64,000 bases of DNA from Actinomycetota bacterium (GTDB lineage Bacteria; Actinomycetota; Actinomycetes; Streptosporangiales; Streptosporangiaceae): positions 40,470 to 104,469 of the forward strand of contig DAHVDE010000008.1 in assembly GCA_027313705.1 (NCBI GenBank), read 5' to 3'. Shown one piece after another: positions 38,577-47,555 of the stretch; the stretch's first letter is position 1; every line of letters starts with the position of its first letter. A program made the position numbers and the translations under genes. The notes beneath the pieces were generated by a model, which was not told the DNA's origin, ran no database searches, and saw nothing but the letters and a program-made list of their open reading frames with translations.

Positions 38577-39508
38577 CTGGGCACCACGGTCCTGGCCGCG
38601 AACAGGAGCCTGGCGGCGTGCTGCTCGGCGACCAAGATGGCGGCCGAGTTGATGATGTCCAGGTTCCCGGCGTAACCGGGCAGCACGTCACTGTCGGCCA
38701 TGACCTCGATGCAGACGGCCACCTGATCGCCGTTCACCGCGCAGTCGATGACCTCGTATCCTGGCGCGAACCTCCGCACCTGCGTTGCGGCGTCCGCAAC
38801 CACGGCAGCTACCAGCCCGGAGTCTGGCTCGTCGCCGGCGATGATCGCGTGGACGGTGGTCCTGAAGGTGGCCGGCGGCACGGCCGGGCTGATGTTCAGT
38901 ATCGCCTTCGTGTCAAGGACGCCGCTGAAGGTCGTGATCGCGTGCTGGGTCGTCCGCACGTACTCGTCGAGATTGAGGCGGGTGGCCCGCCCCGCGATCT
39001 CGCTGGCTACCGTGGAGACCACCTCGATATAGGCCACTTCGAAATTCCTGGCGAGCGCGTGCGCGACCGGGATCGACGCCTGTCCGCCGCAGCTGATCAG
39101 GCCGACGTCGCGCGCGGCGGGCGCATGCATTCCGGTCACGGTCGGCACCACCATCTGGCCCATCCGGCTGGGGGTGAGGTCGACCAGCAGCGTGTCGAAC
39201 GGTCGCATCAGTTCGTGGTGCTCGATGTGGGACATCGCGTTCGTGGCGTCGAACACGACGTCAAAAGGACGCGGTGCCGCGATGATCGCGCCGATCCCGC
39301 CGGCGCTGACCGGGTAGCCGAGCCGGCTGGCATACCGCAGGCCAGCAGAGTCTGGATTTCGCCCGGCAACCAGCGCGCAGTCAAGGACTCCTGAGCGGTG
39401 AATCTTGCTGACCAGATCCTGGCCGATAGCCCCGGTACCGAGGACGGCGACGGCAGCCGGCATGCTGGTGCCCGGCCGCACGGCGGCGATATCTTCGCTG
39501 GTAGTCAT
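38573..39508 (-). CDS. Acetaldehyde dehydrogenase (acylating) family (DmpF/MhpF; NikA-like)
   Basis: '[17 protein letters not shown]', '[18 protein letters not shown]', '[21 protein letters not shown]', '[24 protein letters not shown]'. Confidence 0.92.
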   Translation of the reverse strand: MTTSEDIAAVRPGTSMPAAVAVLGTGAIGQDLVSKIHRSGVLDCALVAGRNPDSAGLRYASRLGYPVSAGGIGAIIAAPRPFDVVFDATNAMSHIEHHELMRPFDTLLVDLTPSRMGQMVVPTVTGMHAPAARDVGLISCGGQASIPVAHALARNFEVAYIEVVSTVASEIAGRATRLNLDEYVRTTQHAITTFSGVLDTKAILNISPAVPPATFRTTVHAIIAGDEPDSGLVAAVVADAATQVRRFAPGYEVIDCAVNGDQVAVCIEVMADSDVLPGYAGNLDIINSAAILVAEQHAARLLFAARTVVPR

Positions 39509-40389
39509 AGCCCGGCCTGCCGCCTTCCTGCACGGTCCTGGCCAAACCTGGCGGTCCATGCGTCTCCGGACGCCACGGTCGCGCGCGCCATCGCGGCGAA
39601 TGGCGGACCGACCATATTGCCGTCTAGCACCGCTATTCCGCCCTCGGCGGCAGCCACGGCATCGGTGATCCGCCGCGCTTGCCTTAAGCCGTCAGGATCG
39701 GGCCGCAGCGCCCGGTTGATCGCCGCCAGTTCGGCCGGATGCACCGTCACCTTGCCGTGGAAACCCATTTCACGGATCCTTTCGATCTCGGTCGCCAGGA
39801 CTTCAGGTTCGGCCAGCCGGAAGTTGGCCGTGTCGATGCAGGCAGTGCCGTACCTGGCGCAGGCCAGCGCCATTGCCTGCCGGGCGGCGAGCAATCCGGC
39901 CCAGGAGATCTCGATGCCGAGGATGGCTGCCAGGTCCGCCGAACCTAAGACGAGCCCGTCGGCGCTGGCGGCGATCGCGTCGATCTCGGCCACCGCCGCC
40001 GGGGTTTCCACGGTTACGAAGATGTCGGGGTGCGCTCCTGCCGAGTCGAGGACACCGCGCATCAGCGTGACCTCGGGCCCTGACCGCACCATCGTCATCA
40101 CGATCAGGCCGGGCTTGACACCGGACTCGGCGAGCATCATCAGGTCGCGGGACGCCTCGATGGTGCTGAACTCGTTGACGCGCACGCCGGTGTTCGCCGG
40201 CTCGGGCGCCTTCTCGAGCGCCGCGAGGCAGATTTCCCTGGCCGCCGCCTTCTTCTGCGGCGGGACACCGTCCTCCAGGTCGATCAGGTGTATGTCAGCG
40301 TCGTAAGACCAGGATTTCACGATCCGGTCAAGCGACAGCGCGGGCGTATACAAGATGCTGCGCGGAATGGCGCGGGTGGCGATGGTCAT
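39505..40389 (-). CDS. CitE / HpcH-HpaI family CoA-ester lyase
   Basis: 'RSILYTPALSLDRIVKSW', 'IDLEDGVPPQKKAAAR', 'FVTVETPAAVAEI', 'GFHGKVTVHPAEL'. Confidence 0.88.
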   Translation of the reverse strand: MTIATRAIPRSILYTPALSLDRIVKSWSYDADIHLIDLEDGVPPQKKAAAREICLAALEKAPEPANTGVRVNEFSTIEASRDLMMLAESGVKPGLIVMTMVRSGPEVTLMRGVLDSAGAHPDIFVTVETPAAVAEIDAIAASADGLVLGSADLAAILGIEISWAGLLAARQAMALACARYGTACIDTANFRLAEPEVLATEIERIREMGFHGKVTVHPAELAAINRALRPDPDGLRQARRITDAVAAAEGGIAVLDGNMVGPPFAAMARATVASGDAWTARFGQDRAGRRQAGL

Positions 40390-41639
40390 GAGGGCGTCTC
40401 CTCGGCTAGTTCGGTTGCCTGGCAAGCGCCTGCCTTCGCCAGCACCGCGCACAGATCACGAATCTGCTGGCTGGTCTGGCCGGCGCGAAGCATGACCCGG
40501 AGGCCGGCCGTGCCGCGAGCGACGATCGGGAAGAACACCGGCGAGACATAGAAGCCGGCCTCGAATACCCGCCGGCCCGCATGGATCACGGACTCGTCAC
40601 TAAATGGTATGACCCGGATCGGATATTCCGTTCCCGCATGGTCTGTCTTAAGGTAGGAGTCGAATAGCTGGATATTGGCCCGCAGCTTTCCCTGCAAAGC
40701 GGTCAGCTCCTCGGTTCTGTGAATGTCCGCTGAGGCCAGCGAGGCTCCGACGGCAGCGGTATTCATCGGCTGGGAGTAGCACAAGGCGCCGGCGAACCGC
40801 TCGATTACCCGCAGCGTCGCCTTCTGATAGCCGTCGAGCATGATCGCCGCGCCGCTGGTTCCGAACGCCTTGTTCAAGGTCGCGACCGTGATCGTCCGCT
40901 CGTCAAGCACGGGGCTGTGCGAGCGGATGTAGCCGACGCCGCGGTTACCGTATGCCGAGAGCGAATGCGAGTCGTCGTAGTACACGAGCAGGCCGTATTT
41001 CTCCTGCAGCCCGGCCAGTTCGAGCACCGGCGCGTATCCGCCGAGGCTGTCCGAGCCATCGACGACGTAGCAAACCCGCTCATGCCTTTTGCACATGTCC
41101 TCGATGAAATCGATGGAGTGATGATCACAGGTCGCGATCTCGGTCTCGTCGGCGCAGGCCGGCTTGGCGCCGGCCAGCGACACATGGCAGTTCTTGTCGA
41201 ACAGCATCAGCGGGCGGGTGCCGTTGCCGAGATGCCCGGAGGCGATCAGCGGCAGCAGGCCCGCGCTGGCGACCCCGGCTGAGATCGCGCAGACCACATC
41301 GGCGCTGAAGAGCTCGCCAAGTGACGCCTCTAGCTCAAGCAACGCCGGTATCTGCACGCGGCTGCGCGGAATGCAGTGATCCAGGACACCGAACCGGCGC
41401 AGAGCGGAGATCGCGCCTTCGATGACCTGAGGATGGGAGTCGAGGTCCAGGTAGGAGCAGCAGGTGAAGTTGACGAACTCGTGTCCTTCTGCGGTCCGCA
41501 GCACGCCGTTGTCAAGCTCGGCCACGATCCCGGCCAGCCCGTTGTCCTCGCAAGAGTCCCAGAATGCATTGCCGACGCCGACCGCCTTGTCGTTGTTGCG
41601 ATACCGATGGGCCGGCGTGATGGCCTGCTTGCCGGTCAT
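40386..41639 (-). CDS. PLP-dependent alpha-oxoamine synthase family enzyme (BioF/ALAS/KBL-like)
   Basis: 'NFTCCSYLDLDSHPQVIEG', 'YYDDSHSLSAYGNRGVG', Schiff-base lysine region 'VATLNKAFGTSGA'. Confidence 0.88.
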   Translation of the reverse strand: MTGKQAITPAHRYRNNDKAVGVGNAFWDSCEDNGLAGIVAELDNGVLRTAEGHEFVNFTCCSYLDLDSHPQVIEGAISALRRFGVLDHCIPRSRVQIPALLELEASLGELFSADVVCAISAGVASAGLLPLIASGHLGNGTRPLMLFDKNCHVSLAGAKPACADETEIATCDHHSIDFIEDMCKRHERVCYVVDGSDSLGGYAPVLELAGLQEKYGLLVYYDDSHSLSAYGNRGVGYIRSHSPVLDERTITVATLNKAFGTSGAAIMLDGYQKATLRVIERFAGALCYSQPMNTAAVGASLASADIHRTEELTALQGKLRANIQLFDSYLKTDHAGTEYPIRVIPFSDESVIHAGRRVFEAGFYVSPVFFPIVARGTAGLRVMLRAGQTSQQIRDLCAVLAKAGACQATELAEETPS

Positions 41640-42526
41640 CGGCCGCTCTCGGCGCGGTTTCCGGCTGGCTGGTAGTTGTAGACGCCCTTCAGCTTGCGGT
41701 AAGCAGCGGTATAGAGGGCCACGCCGAGCACGTACGGCCGCTGGAAGATCTTCGGATGACGCAGCCAGAAGTTGACGTTGATGTTCATCTCCTCGAGCGA
41801 TTCGGCCTGATGCCACCAGCCGAGCGGAAGGTAGAGCATCTGGCCGGGCTCCAGGATCAGCTCCCGGCGCTCGGCCAGCCTGGCTGCCAGCTTCGGGAAG
41901 CGCGCCCGGTCGACTTCGTCGAAGTCGAAGGCGCGGGACTTGTCACCGAAACCCCGCAGCACCGAACGCGGGTAGTACTCCCAGAACCCTGGCGGCGCGA
42001 TCACGAATCGCTTGCGGCCTTCCAGCGCGATATTGAAGTTCTCCAGCTCGTCGAAATGACTCTGGGTGAAGACGCCCCGGCGGTTGATCCACAGGTTGGC
42101 GGCGTTCAGCGAGCGCCGGTAGCCGAACATTTCCTCGGCATCGAAGCCCAGTACCGCGTTGACGTCTGCCGGGTTGTCGCGGATGTTGGACACGATCCGA
42201 TGCCATCTGCCCTGGCCGGCCTGGTACTTCTCGTCCTCGAAGAACTCCCTGAGCCGTATTTGCCTGGTGGTCCAGCGCTCGGTGTTCTGCTTGCTGCTCG
42301 GCTCTTCGAATAGGGTGACCGTCATCTCCCCGAGACGCTCGGCCACGCCCTCCCTGCCAAGGCCCTGAACGTCGTCAGGCAAGGTGATGACTACGGGGGT
42401 GTCTGCACGGAAAAGCGCCCGCTGTCCGAACGCGGTGAACTGGTCGAAACTGAGCCGCGGTACCGCGACGCCCGCGCTCCCGGTCTCACTCTTGTGAACG
42501 CTGGCCCCCAGATGTGCCGTGTTCAT
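41636..42526 (-). CDS. Cupin_8/JmjC-type Fe(II)/2OG oxygenase-like protein
   Basis: HxD in 'QSHFDELENFNIALEGRKRFVIAPP' and distal His in 'QMLYLPLGWWHQAESLEEMNINVNFW'. Confidence 0.75.
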   Translation of the reverse strand: MNTAHLGASVHKSETGSAGVAVPRLSFDQFTAFGQRALFRADTPVVITLPDDVQGLGREGVAERLGEMTVTLFEEPSSKQNTERWTTRQIRLREFFEDEKYQAGQGRWHRIVSNIRDNPADVNAVLGFDAEEMFGYRRSLNAANLWINRRGVFTQSHFDELENFNIALEGRKRFVIAPPGFWEYYPRSVLRGFGDKSRAFDFDEVDRARFPKLAARLAERRELILEPGQMLYLPLGWWHQAESLEEMNINVNFWLRHPKIFQRPYVLGVALYTAAYRKLKGVYNYQPAGNRAESGR

Positions 42527-42546
42527 TGGCGCTGTCCTTTTCCTCG

Positions 42547-43836
42547 TTACCCGGTGATTCCTGATGCCTCCGCCATCACCGGCCTGCCTCGCAACGCCGA
42601 CTGGCACCCGATGGTCAGGCCCATCGCGATGGCTCCGCCGGCCACCGCCAGCCACGCCGCGGACCCGAATCCGCCCAGGCCTGCCACCCTTCCGGCGGCC
42701 GCAGTACCCAGCGCTATGCCGACCGAGCCGGTGCTCGTGAGCCAGGAGAATGCTTCTGACAGCGACTCCTCCCTGGCTAGCGCCTGGAGCAGGGTGGTGC
42801 CCGCGATCAAGGCCGGGGCGATGGCAAAGCCGGCGAGGACAGCAAGCAGATCCATCACGGCGAAGGAAGGCGCGAACGCCAGGGGCACCGCGCCAAGAGT
42901 CAGCAGACAGGTAGTGATGGCCAGCAGCCGCGCCTTAGGCAGCCGCCAGTCCCTTGCGCCGTAGAACGCGCCGCCGGTGAGGCTGCCAGCAGCCGTCAGT
43001 GCCAGCAGCACGCCGCCGAGTCCTGGTGCCCCTTGCTCTCTGGCGAACGCGATCATCGTGACGTCGACCGCGCCAAGCAGGAAGCCCATCCCTGCGTAGC
43101 AGACCATCAGCACCTGGACACCGGGCAGTGCGATCACCCGCCGCGGCTGACGCCGCCCAGGTATGGCGGCCACCGGTGCTGCGGCCACCGGTACTGCGGT
43201 GCTCCTGGCAACGGTCCCGATCGGGGGTTCTGAGCGGCCGTGCAGCGCGATGGTGATGAAGCCCACGGTGGCGAGCACGCCGCAGGCGACCAGGCCGGCG
43301 GCGGGATCTACGGCCGAAACCAGCAGCGCGACCAGCAGCGGGCCGAGCAGGAATACGGCCTCTTCCAGCATGGACTCAAGCGCGAAGGCCGTCTGCTGCA
43401 GCTTGCCGCTGACCAGCGTCGACCACCGCGCGAGCAAGAACGAGCCGAACGAGACCGAGGTACCTCCCGTGGCGACCGCCATGGCGAACACCAGCCAGAA
43501 CGGAGCCCGGGCCAGGATGGTCACCAGCAGCAGGCCGATCGCCAGGGCGTTGGCCGGGCATGCCGTCAGCAGCACTCGTCTCTGTCCGTAACGATCGGCC
43601 AGCCGCCCGACAGCCGGGCCGGTCACCGCCTGAGTGACCAGCATCACCGCCGACACCGCTCCGGCTTCCGCCAGCGATCCGGTGACCGCTGAGACCAGCA
43701 CCAGGACACTGATGGAGCGCATGGCGATCGGCAGCCGACCAGCCATTCCCCACAGCGCCAGGGTCGCAGCGCCAGGGACTCCCAGCAGCCTCAGGTAGGA
43801 CGATCCGAACCGGGAACCTAAGCTCTCGTCGGACAC
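42547..43836 (-). CDS. MFS transporter
   Basis: Twelve-TM-like hydrophobic profile; 'VGRLADRYGQRRVLL'. Confidence 0.85.
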   Translation of the reverse strand: MSDESLGSRFGSSYLRLLGVPGAATLALWGMAGRLPIAMRSISVLVLVSAVTGSLAEAGAVSAVMLVTQAVTGPAVGRLADRYGQRRVLLTACPANALAIGLLLVTILARAPFWLVFAMAVATGGTSVSFGSFLLARWSTLVSGKLQQTAFALESMLEEAVFLLGPLLVALLVSAVDPAAGLVACGVLATVGFITIALHGRSEPPIGTVARSTAVPVAAAPVAAIPGRRQPRRVIALPGVQVLMVCYAGMGFLLGAVDVTMIAFAREQGAPGLGGVLLALTAAGSLTGGAFYGARDWRLPKARLLAITTCLLTLGAVPLAFAPSFAVMDLLAVLAGFAIAPALIAGTTLLQALAREESLSEAFSWLTSTGSVGIALGTAAAGRVAGLGGFGSAAWLAVAGGAIAMGLTIGCQSALRGRPVMAEASGITG

Positions 43837-43863
43837 GTGCGCATGCTCCTGTCAGGCCAGACC

Positions 43864-43902
43864 CTGAGAACCTCGCTCAGCGTACTGACTGAGCTTACTC
43901 AG
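43864..43902. promoter_or_regulatory. Cluster of four alternating CTGAG/CTCAG half-sites upstream of the MFS-led operon
   Basis: ctgag 43864, ctcag 43876, ctgag 43889, ctcag 43898; the middle two form GCTCAG-N8-CTGAGC. Confidence 0.4.
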
Positions 43903-43990
43903 ATTGGCTCGCCCGCAAAAGGGCACGCCAGGATAGCTAACAGGCGATTCCATGCTATTGAGCCGGTTCGGGCGGCTGGACGGCCAACGA

Positions 43991-44026
43991 CTCAGGGCGC
44001 CACCGCCGTCGCGATGGCGCCCTGAG
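43991..44026. terminator. Strong hairpin CTCAGGGCGCCA-N12-TGGCGCCCTGAG
   Basis: 12-bp perfect arms just downstream of the S53 peptidase stop. Confidence 0.65.
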
Positions 44027-44044
44027 CATGGAAATGCGAACCCG

Positions 44045-45430
44045 CTACGGGGTGGTGTGGGACAGGGCGGCGGCCAGGCCGGCCGCGTTGGGCGTGCCAA
44101 GGCCGCTGGCCGCATCCCAGCCGGTCCCAGCGGAGTAGCCGGTGATCGAACCGACCGAGTTGTTGCCTGTGGTGATGTCGTTGAATGCCTCGGCGTACAG
44201 CGCCGGGTTCTGGTAAATCTGGTAGAGCCGCGGCGAGAGGAAGCCGAGTGAGCCATCGGCCTGGTTCATGACCGCGTCGGTGGCTGCCCACATCGGGGTC
44301 GCTTCGCTGGTCCCGGCGATCGGCACCCAGCCCGCGCCGGCGACCGGATCGAAGCTCTCGTAGATCAGCACGGCGCTGAGCACTGCGGCATTCATCGAGA
44401 CATCGGGCAGGCCGCGCATGCCTGCCGGGTCGGCGATGCCGGCCGCAGTCTGGTAAGAAGGCTCGCCGAACACGGTGCTGTAACCGCCGCCGCCCGCGCC
44501 GTAGCCGTCGTTCCATACCGATTCTGCCTGGTAGGACGTGATGCTTCCGGTCGGGACCGGCGTGTCTATCTGCGTGCCGCCCACCGCGACCACGTTCGGG
44601 CTTGACGACGGGTAGTTCACCGTGGCATACGGGTACAGGCGGCCCTGCAAGTCACCGTTGGCCACGCCGCTGTCACCGGTCGCGAAGAACGCGGTCACCC
44701 CCTGCGCCGCAGCACTGGCATAGAAGGTGTCAAGCTGCCTGATGGAAGCCGGCGTTTGGAAAGCCTGCTCGGTGGTGGCCCAGGAGTTGGACCAGATCGT
44801 CCCCAGATGATGCGAGAGTGCGAAGGCCTGCGCGTTCTGTATGTTCGGTATCCCCTGAACGCCTTGTGTCTCATCGGAGGGGACGACGACCAAGTCAATG
44901 CTCGCTCCCGGCGCCATCGCATGCGCCCACTCAACATCGAGTGTCGTCTCGTAGGCCCAGCTGACCTCGTTGCCGACGATCTTGTTGTTGAAGTCCACCG
45001 GGCTCGGCAGCCCGGTGTAGTTGTAGTTGACCTTTCCTTCTGGCATGTAGATGTTGAAGGAGGGCGGGGCGGGCAAACCGAATGCCGAGTCGAACGTGGC
45101 GAGGTCGGAGCGGATGGTCGGGCTGCCATAGGAGTCGAAGATCACGATGGACTGCCCGGCACCGTTGTCACCACTCGCGTACAGCGGTCCGAAGTTGTAC
45201 TGATTCTGAATATCCGAGGGCTGGTAGCAGCCGATCCCGAAGTTGTCGATGCAGAACGATCCTGTCGGCGGCTGGGCGGCCACCTGACTGGCGACAGGTC
45301 CGACCAGGACCTGCGGCACCATGGCGGTGATCGACGCGGCACCCGAAGCCAGCCCTGTCGCTGGCATCATTGCCACTCCGACGGCACTGAAGGTAAGAAG
45401 CGCAGCCTTGGCCGCACGCTGTCTCATCAT
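44045..45430 (-). CDS. S53 family (sedolisin-like) secreted peptidase
   Basis: Signal peptide; 'YETTLDVEWAHAMAPGA', 'FFATGDSGVANGD', 'IAGTSEATPMWAA'. Confidence 0.85.
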   Translation of the reverse strand: MMRQRAAKAALLTFSAVGVAMMPATGLASGAASITAMVPQVLVGPVASQVAAQPPTGSFCIDNFGIGCYQPSDIQNQYNFGPLYASGDNGAGQSIVIFDSYGSPTIRSDLATFDSAFGLPAPPSFNIYMPEGKVNYNYTGLPSPVDFNNKIVGNEVSWAYETTLDVEWAHAMAPGASIDLVVVPSDETQGVQGIPNIQNAQAFALSHHLGTIWSNSWATTEQAFQTPASIRQLDTFYASAAAQGVTAFFATGDSGVANGDLQGRLYPYATVNYPSSSPNVVAVGGTQIDTPVPTGSITSYQAESVWNDGYGAGGGGYSTVFGEPSYQTAAGIADPAGMRGLPDVSMNAAVLSAVLIYESFDPVAGAGWVPIAGTSEATPMWAATDAVMNQADGSLGFLSPRLYQIYQNPALYAEAFNDITTGNNSVGSITGYSAGTGWDAASGLGTPNAAGLAAALSHTTP

Positions 45431-45658
45431 AGGTATAGGAGCCCTTCTCCCAGTATTCTTATGACCCTCCTATCACTTCGGCCGTTATTGATCAAGGTTG
45501 CGGCCCGGCGCGCCGGCCGGCCGTCAAGACGCCTGCCTGTGAACAGTGGTCGCCATGCTCGCCTGCTAGGCTCCCGGGCAATCACCGATGCCACTGCAAA
45601 GAGGTCGCAGTACCGGGCTTAGGGCATGCCGGTGCCGCCGGGCTGGCCGGGAGGTGGG

Positions 45659-45994
45659 CTAGCGTTTCGCTGGCAGGGACCGCACGTAGCTGACGGCACG
45701 GCTGACCCACTCCCCGAGCTGTTCGTCAGAGTCCAGGTCGCCCAGACTGACCCGCAGCCAGCCGGGCATCGGACGACCGCGCATGATCGCTACGGTCGCG
45801 GTCGTCGTCTCGGCCAGCACGGCGGACTCCGCCGGGTCGACCCGGACGAGTGCGCCACCTTGGCTGCTGGCGCTGATGACCATGTTGCCGCCGATCAGGA
45901 AGGCCATCCCGCCGAACATCTCTTTCTCCGTCACCTCAGGCCCGGTACCGATCAGGAACCGGATCCGGTCGGCGAGCTCGGCATGGAAAGCCAC
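45659..45994 (-). CDS. TfoX N-terminal domain protein
   Basis: 'LADRIRFLIGTGPEVTEKEMFGGMAFLIGGNMVISAS'. Confidence 0.85.
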   Translation of the reverse strand: MAFHAELADRIRFLIGTGPEVTEKEMFGGMAFLIGGNMVISASSQGGALVRVDPAESAVLAETTTATVAIMRGRPMPGWLRVSLGDLDSDEQLGEWVSRAVSYVRSLPAKR

Positions 45995-46101
45995 ATAGGC
46001 CAGCCTAGCGGTTTACGCCGACGAGCACGGCGAGGAGCAGTGAACGACCTGACCATTGCGGGAACATATCGGGCGTGACATTTCGGCGACCCAACCCGCG
46101 C

Positions 46102-46713
46102 TCACTCATTCTGCCCTGCTGCGGGATCAATGTGCCGGCTCACGATCCACGCGTGCTTGCCGACCTGCCGTCTCCGCGCGAAACCGCATTGCTCGAACAG
46201 TTCGACCGTCGCGCTGAACAAGAACCGGCTCTGCGCTTCGCGGCCGTTGGTGGTCTCGGAGATCGCTTCGGTCAGGCCGCCCCCGGCGGCGGAAATCTGG
46301 CCGATGGCACCCTCGAGCGCGGTTCGCGCGATTCCCTGGCCCCGGTGCCTCTTGTCGACAAATACGCAGGTGATCCGCCAGCGTGCCGGAGGAGGCGGAT
46401 CCTTGCGGTACTCACGGCCGTGCCTGAGCACGAGTTCCTCAGTGAGGCCGTACTGGCACCAGCCCTGCGCGAGCTCCTGATCGTCGAAGACCAGTGCCGC
46501 GTGAGCCTGACCCGCGCGCACAAGCTGCTCCTTAAGCGCGCGAGTGTCGCTGGTCCCGTGCCGGTCATACGCCGAGTGAAACGCGACGCACCAGCAGCCT
46601 CCGTAAATCCCGTTGTTGCGCTCGGCTAGTTCCGCGAACGCGTCCCAGGTGCCCGCGTCCAGCGGCCGTACCGTGCGGAACACGTCTTCGGCCGCCACCC
46701 CGCCGCCTGTCAC
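46102..46713 (-). CDS. GNAT family N-acetyltransferase
   Basis: 'WRITCVFVDKRHRGQGIARTALEGAI'; GTGA overlap with upstream gene. Confidence 0.82.
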   Translation of the reverse strand: MTGGGVAAEDVFRTVRPLDAGTWDAFAELAERNNGIYGGCWCVAFHSAYDRHGTSDTRALKEQLVRAGQAHAALVFDDQELAQGWCQYGLTEELVLRHGREYRKDPPPPARWRITCVFVDKRHRGQGIARTALEGAIGQISAAGGGLTEAISETTNGREAQSRFLFSATVELFEQCGFARRRQVGKHAWIVSRHIDPAAGQNE

Positions 46714-47456
46714 CGGCTCAGCAGCCCGAAGACTAGCTCGGGTCCTTCGACGTGGGCGTTGTGGCCAAGGCCAGGGAGGGTCACCACAGGCACGCCTAGC
46801 TCGCCGGACTGCGCGCCGCTGTTCATGGTGTCGTGCTCGCCGCGCGCGAGGGTGACCGGCGCCCGTGATCGTTCGAGCAGTCGCGTCATGTCGGGCGCTC
46901 CGACGGCGAAGGCACCAGGGTCCATGGCGAGCCGCCACTGCCCGTCGCGCTCGCGCAGGCCAGGGCCGACGGCGGGGTCCTTTGCGGTGACCAGCCCGGC
47001 AAGGCCAGACACCCGCAGGTAACGAGCGGCGGCCTCGTCGCGCGAGCCGTACCAGGCCACGGGGCGGCGGGCCATGGCGCCTGCCTTGTCGAGTTCCGCT
47101 GCGGTCCAGTGGGTCTTGATCCCCAGGCCGATGACCGCCCGCACGGCCGACGTGACCTCGTCGCCCGCGAGAGCCAGGCCGACGACGCCGCCCAGCGAGT
47201 GCCCGAGCACGACGACGGGACTCTCCGGCTCGATAACTCCGGCCACGGCGGCGGCGAGGCCGGCGAAGGTATAGGTGGCCTGCGGCGCCGAGCCGCCATG
47301 GCCGGGCAGGTCGGGAGCTATCCAGCGGCCTGGCCACCGGCTGGCCAGCAGCGGCCGCCACGCGTTCCAGACGTCACCGGTCGCGCCGAGACCGTGCAGC
47401 AGCACCAGGAGCGGCTCGCCGTCGCCGTCGCCCTGAACCCGCAGGGGCGTCCTCAT
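46710..47456 (-). CDS. Alpha/beta hydrolase
   Basis: 'LLVLLHGLGATGDVWNAW', nucleophile elbow 'VVLGHSLGG'. Confidence 0.88.
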   Translation of the reverse strand: MRTPLRVQGDGDGEPLLVLLHGLGATGDVWNAWRPLLASRWPGRWIAPDLPGHGGSAPQATYTFAGLAAAVAGVIEPESPVVVLGHSLGGVVGLALAGDEVTSAVRAVIGLGIKTHWTAAELDKAGAMARRPVAWYGSRDEAAARYLRVSGLAGLVTAKDPAVGPGLRERDGQWRLAMDPGAFAVGAPDMTRLLERSRAPVTLARGEHDTMNSGAQSGELGVPVVTLPGLGHNAHVEGPELVFGLLSR

Positions 47457-47555
47457 AGCGGCATTCTGCCATCGGCGCACTCGGTTAGGGTCGGCAGAAA
47501 GGCAGCCGGCGCGAGCCGGGCAAGCCGGGCAGGCGCGGACCCACGTGGAGCAGCT

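Noticed and set aside
37563-39508. Aldolase plus acylating dehydrogenase as a simple meta-cleavage catabolic pathway
   Set aside because: No extradiol dioxygenase, hydrolase or hydratase (MhpD/DmpE) was recognised nearby, and the genes overlap AONS/OCD/CitE genes; a biosynthetic role is favoured but not proven.
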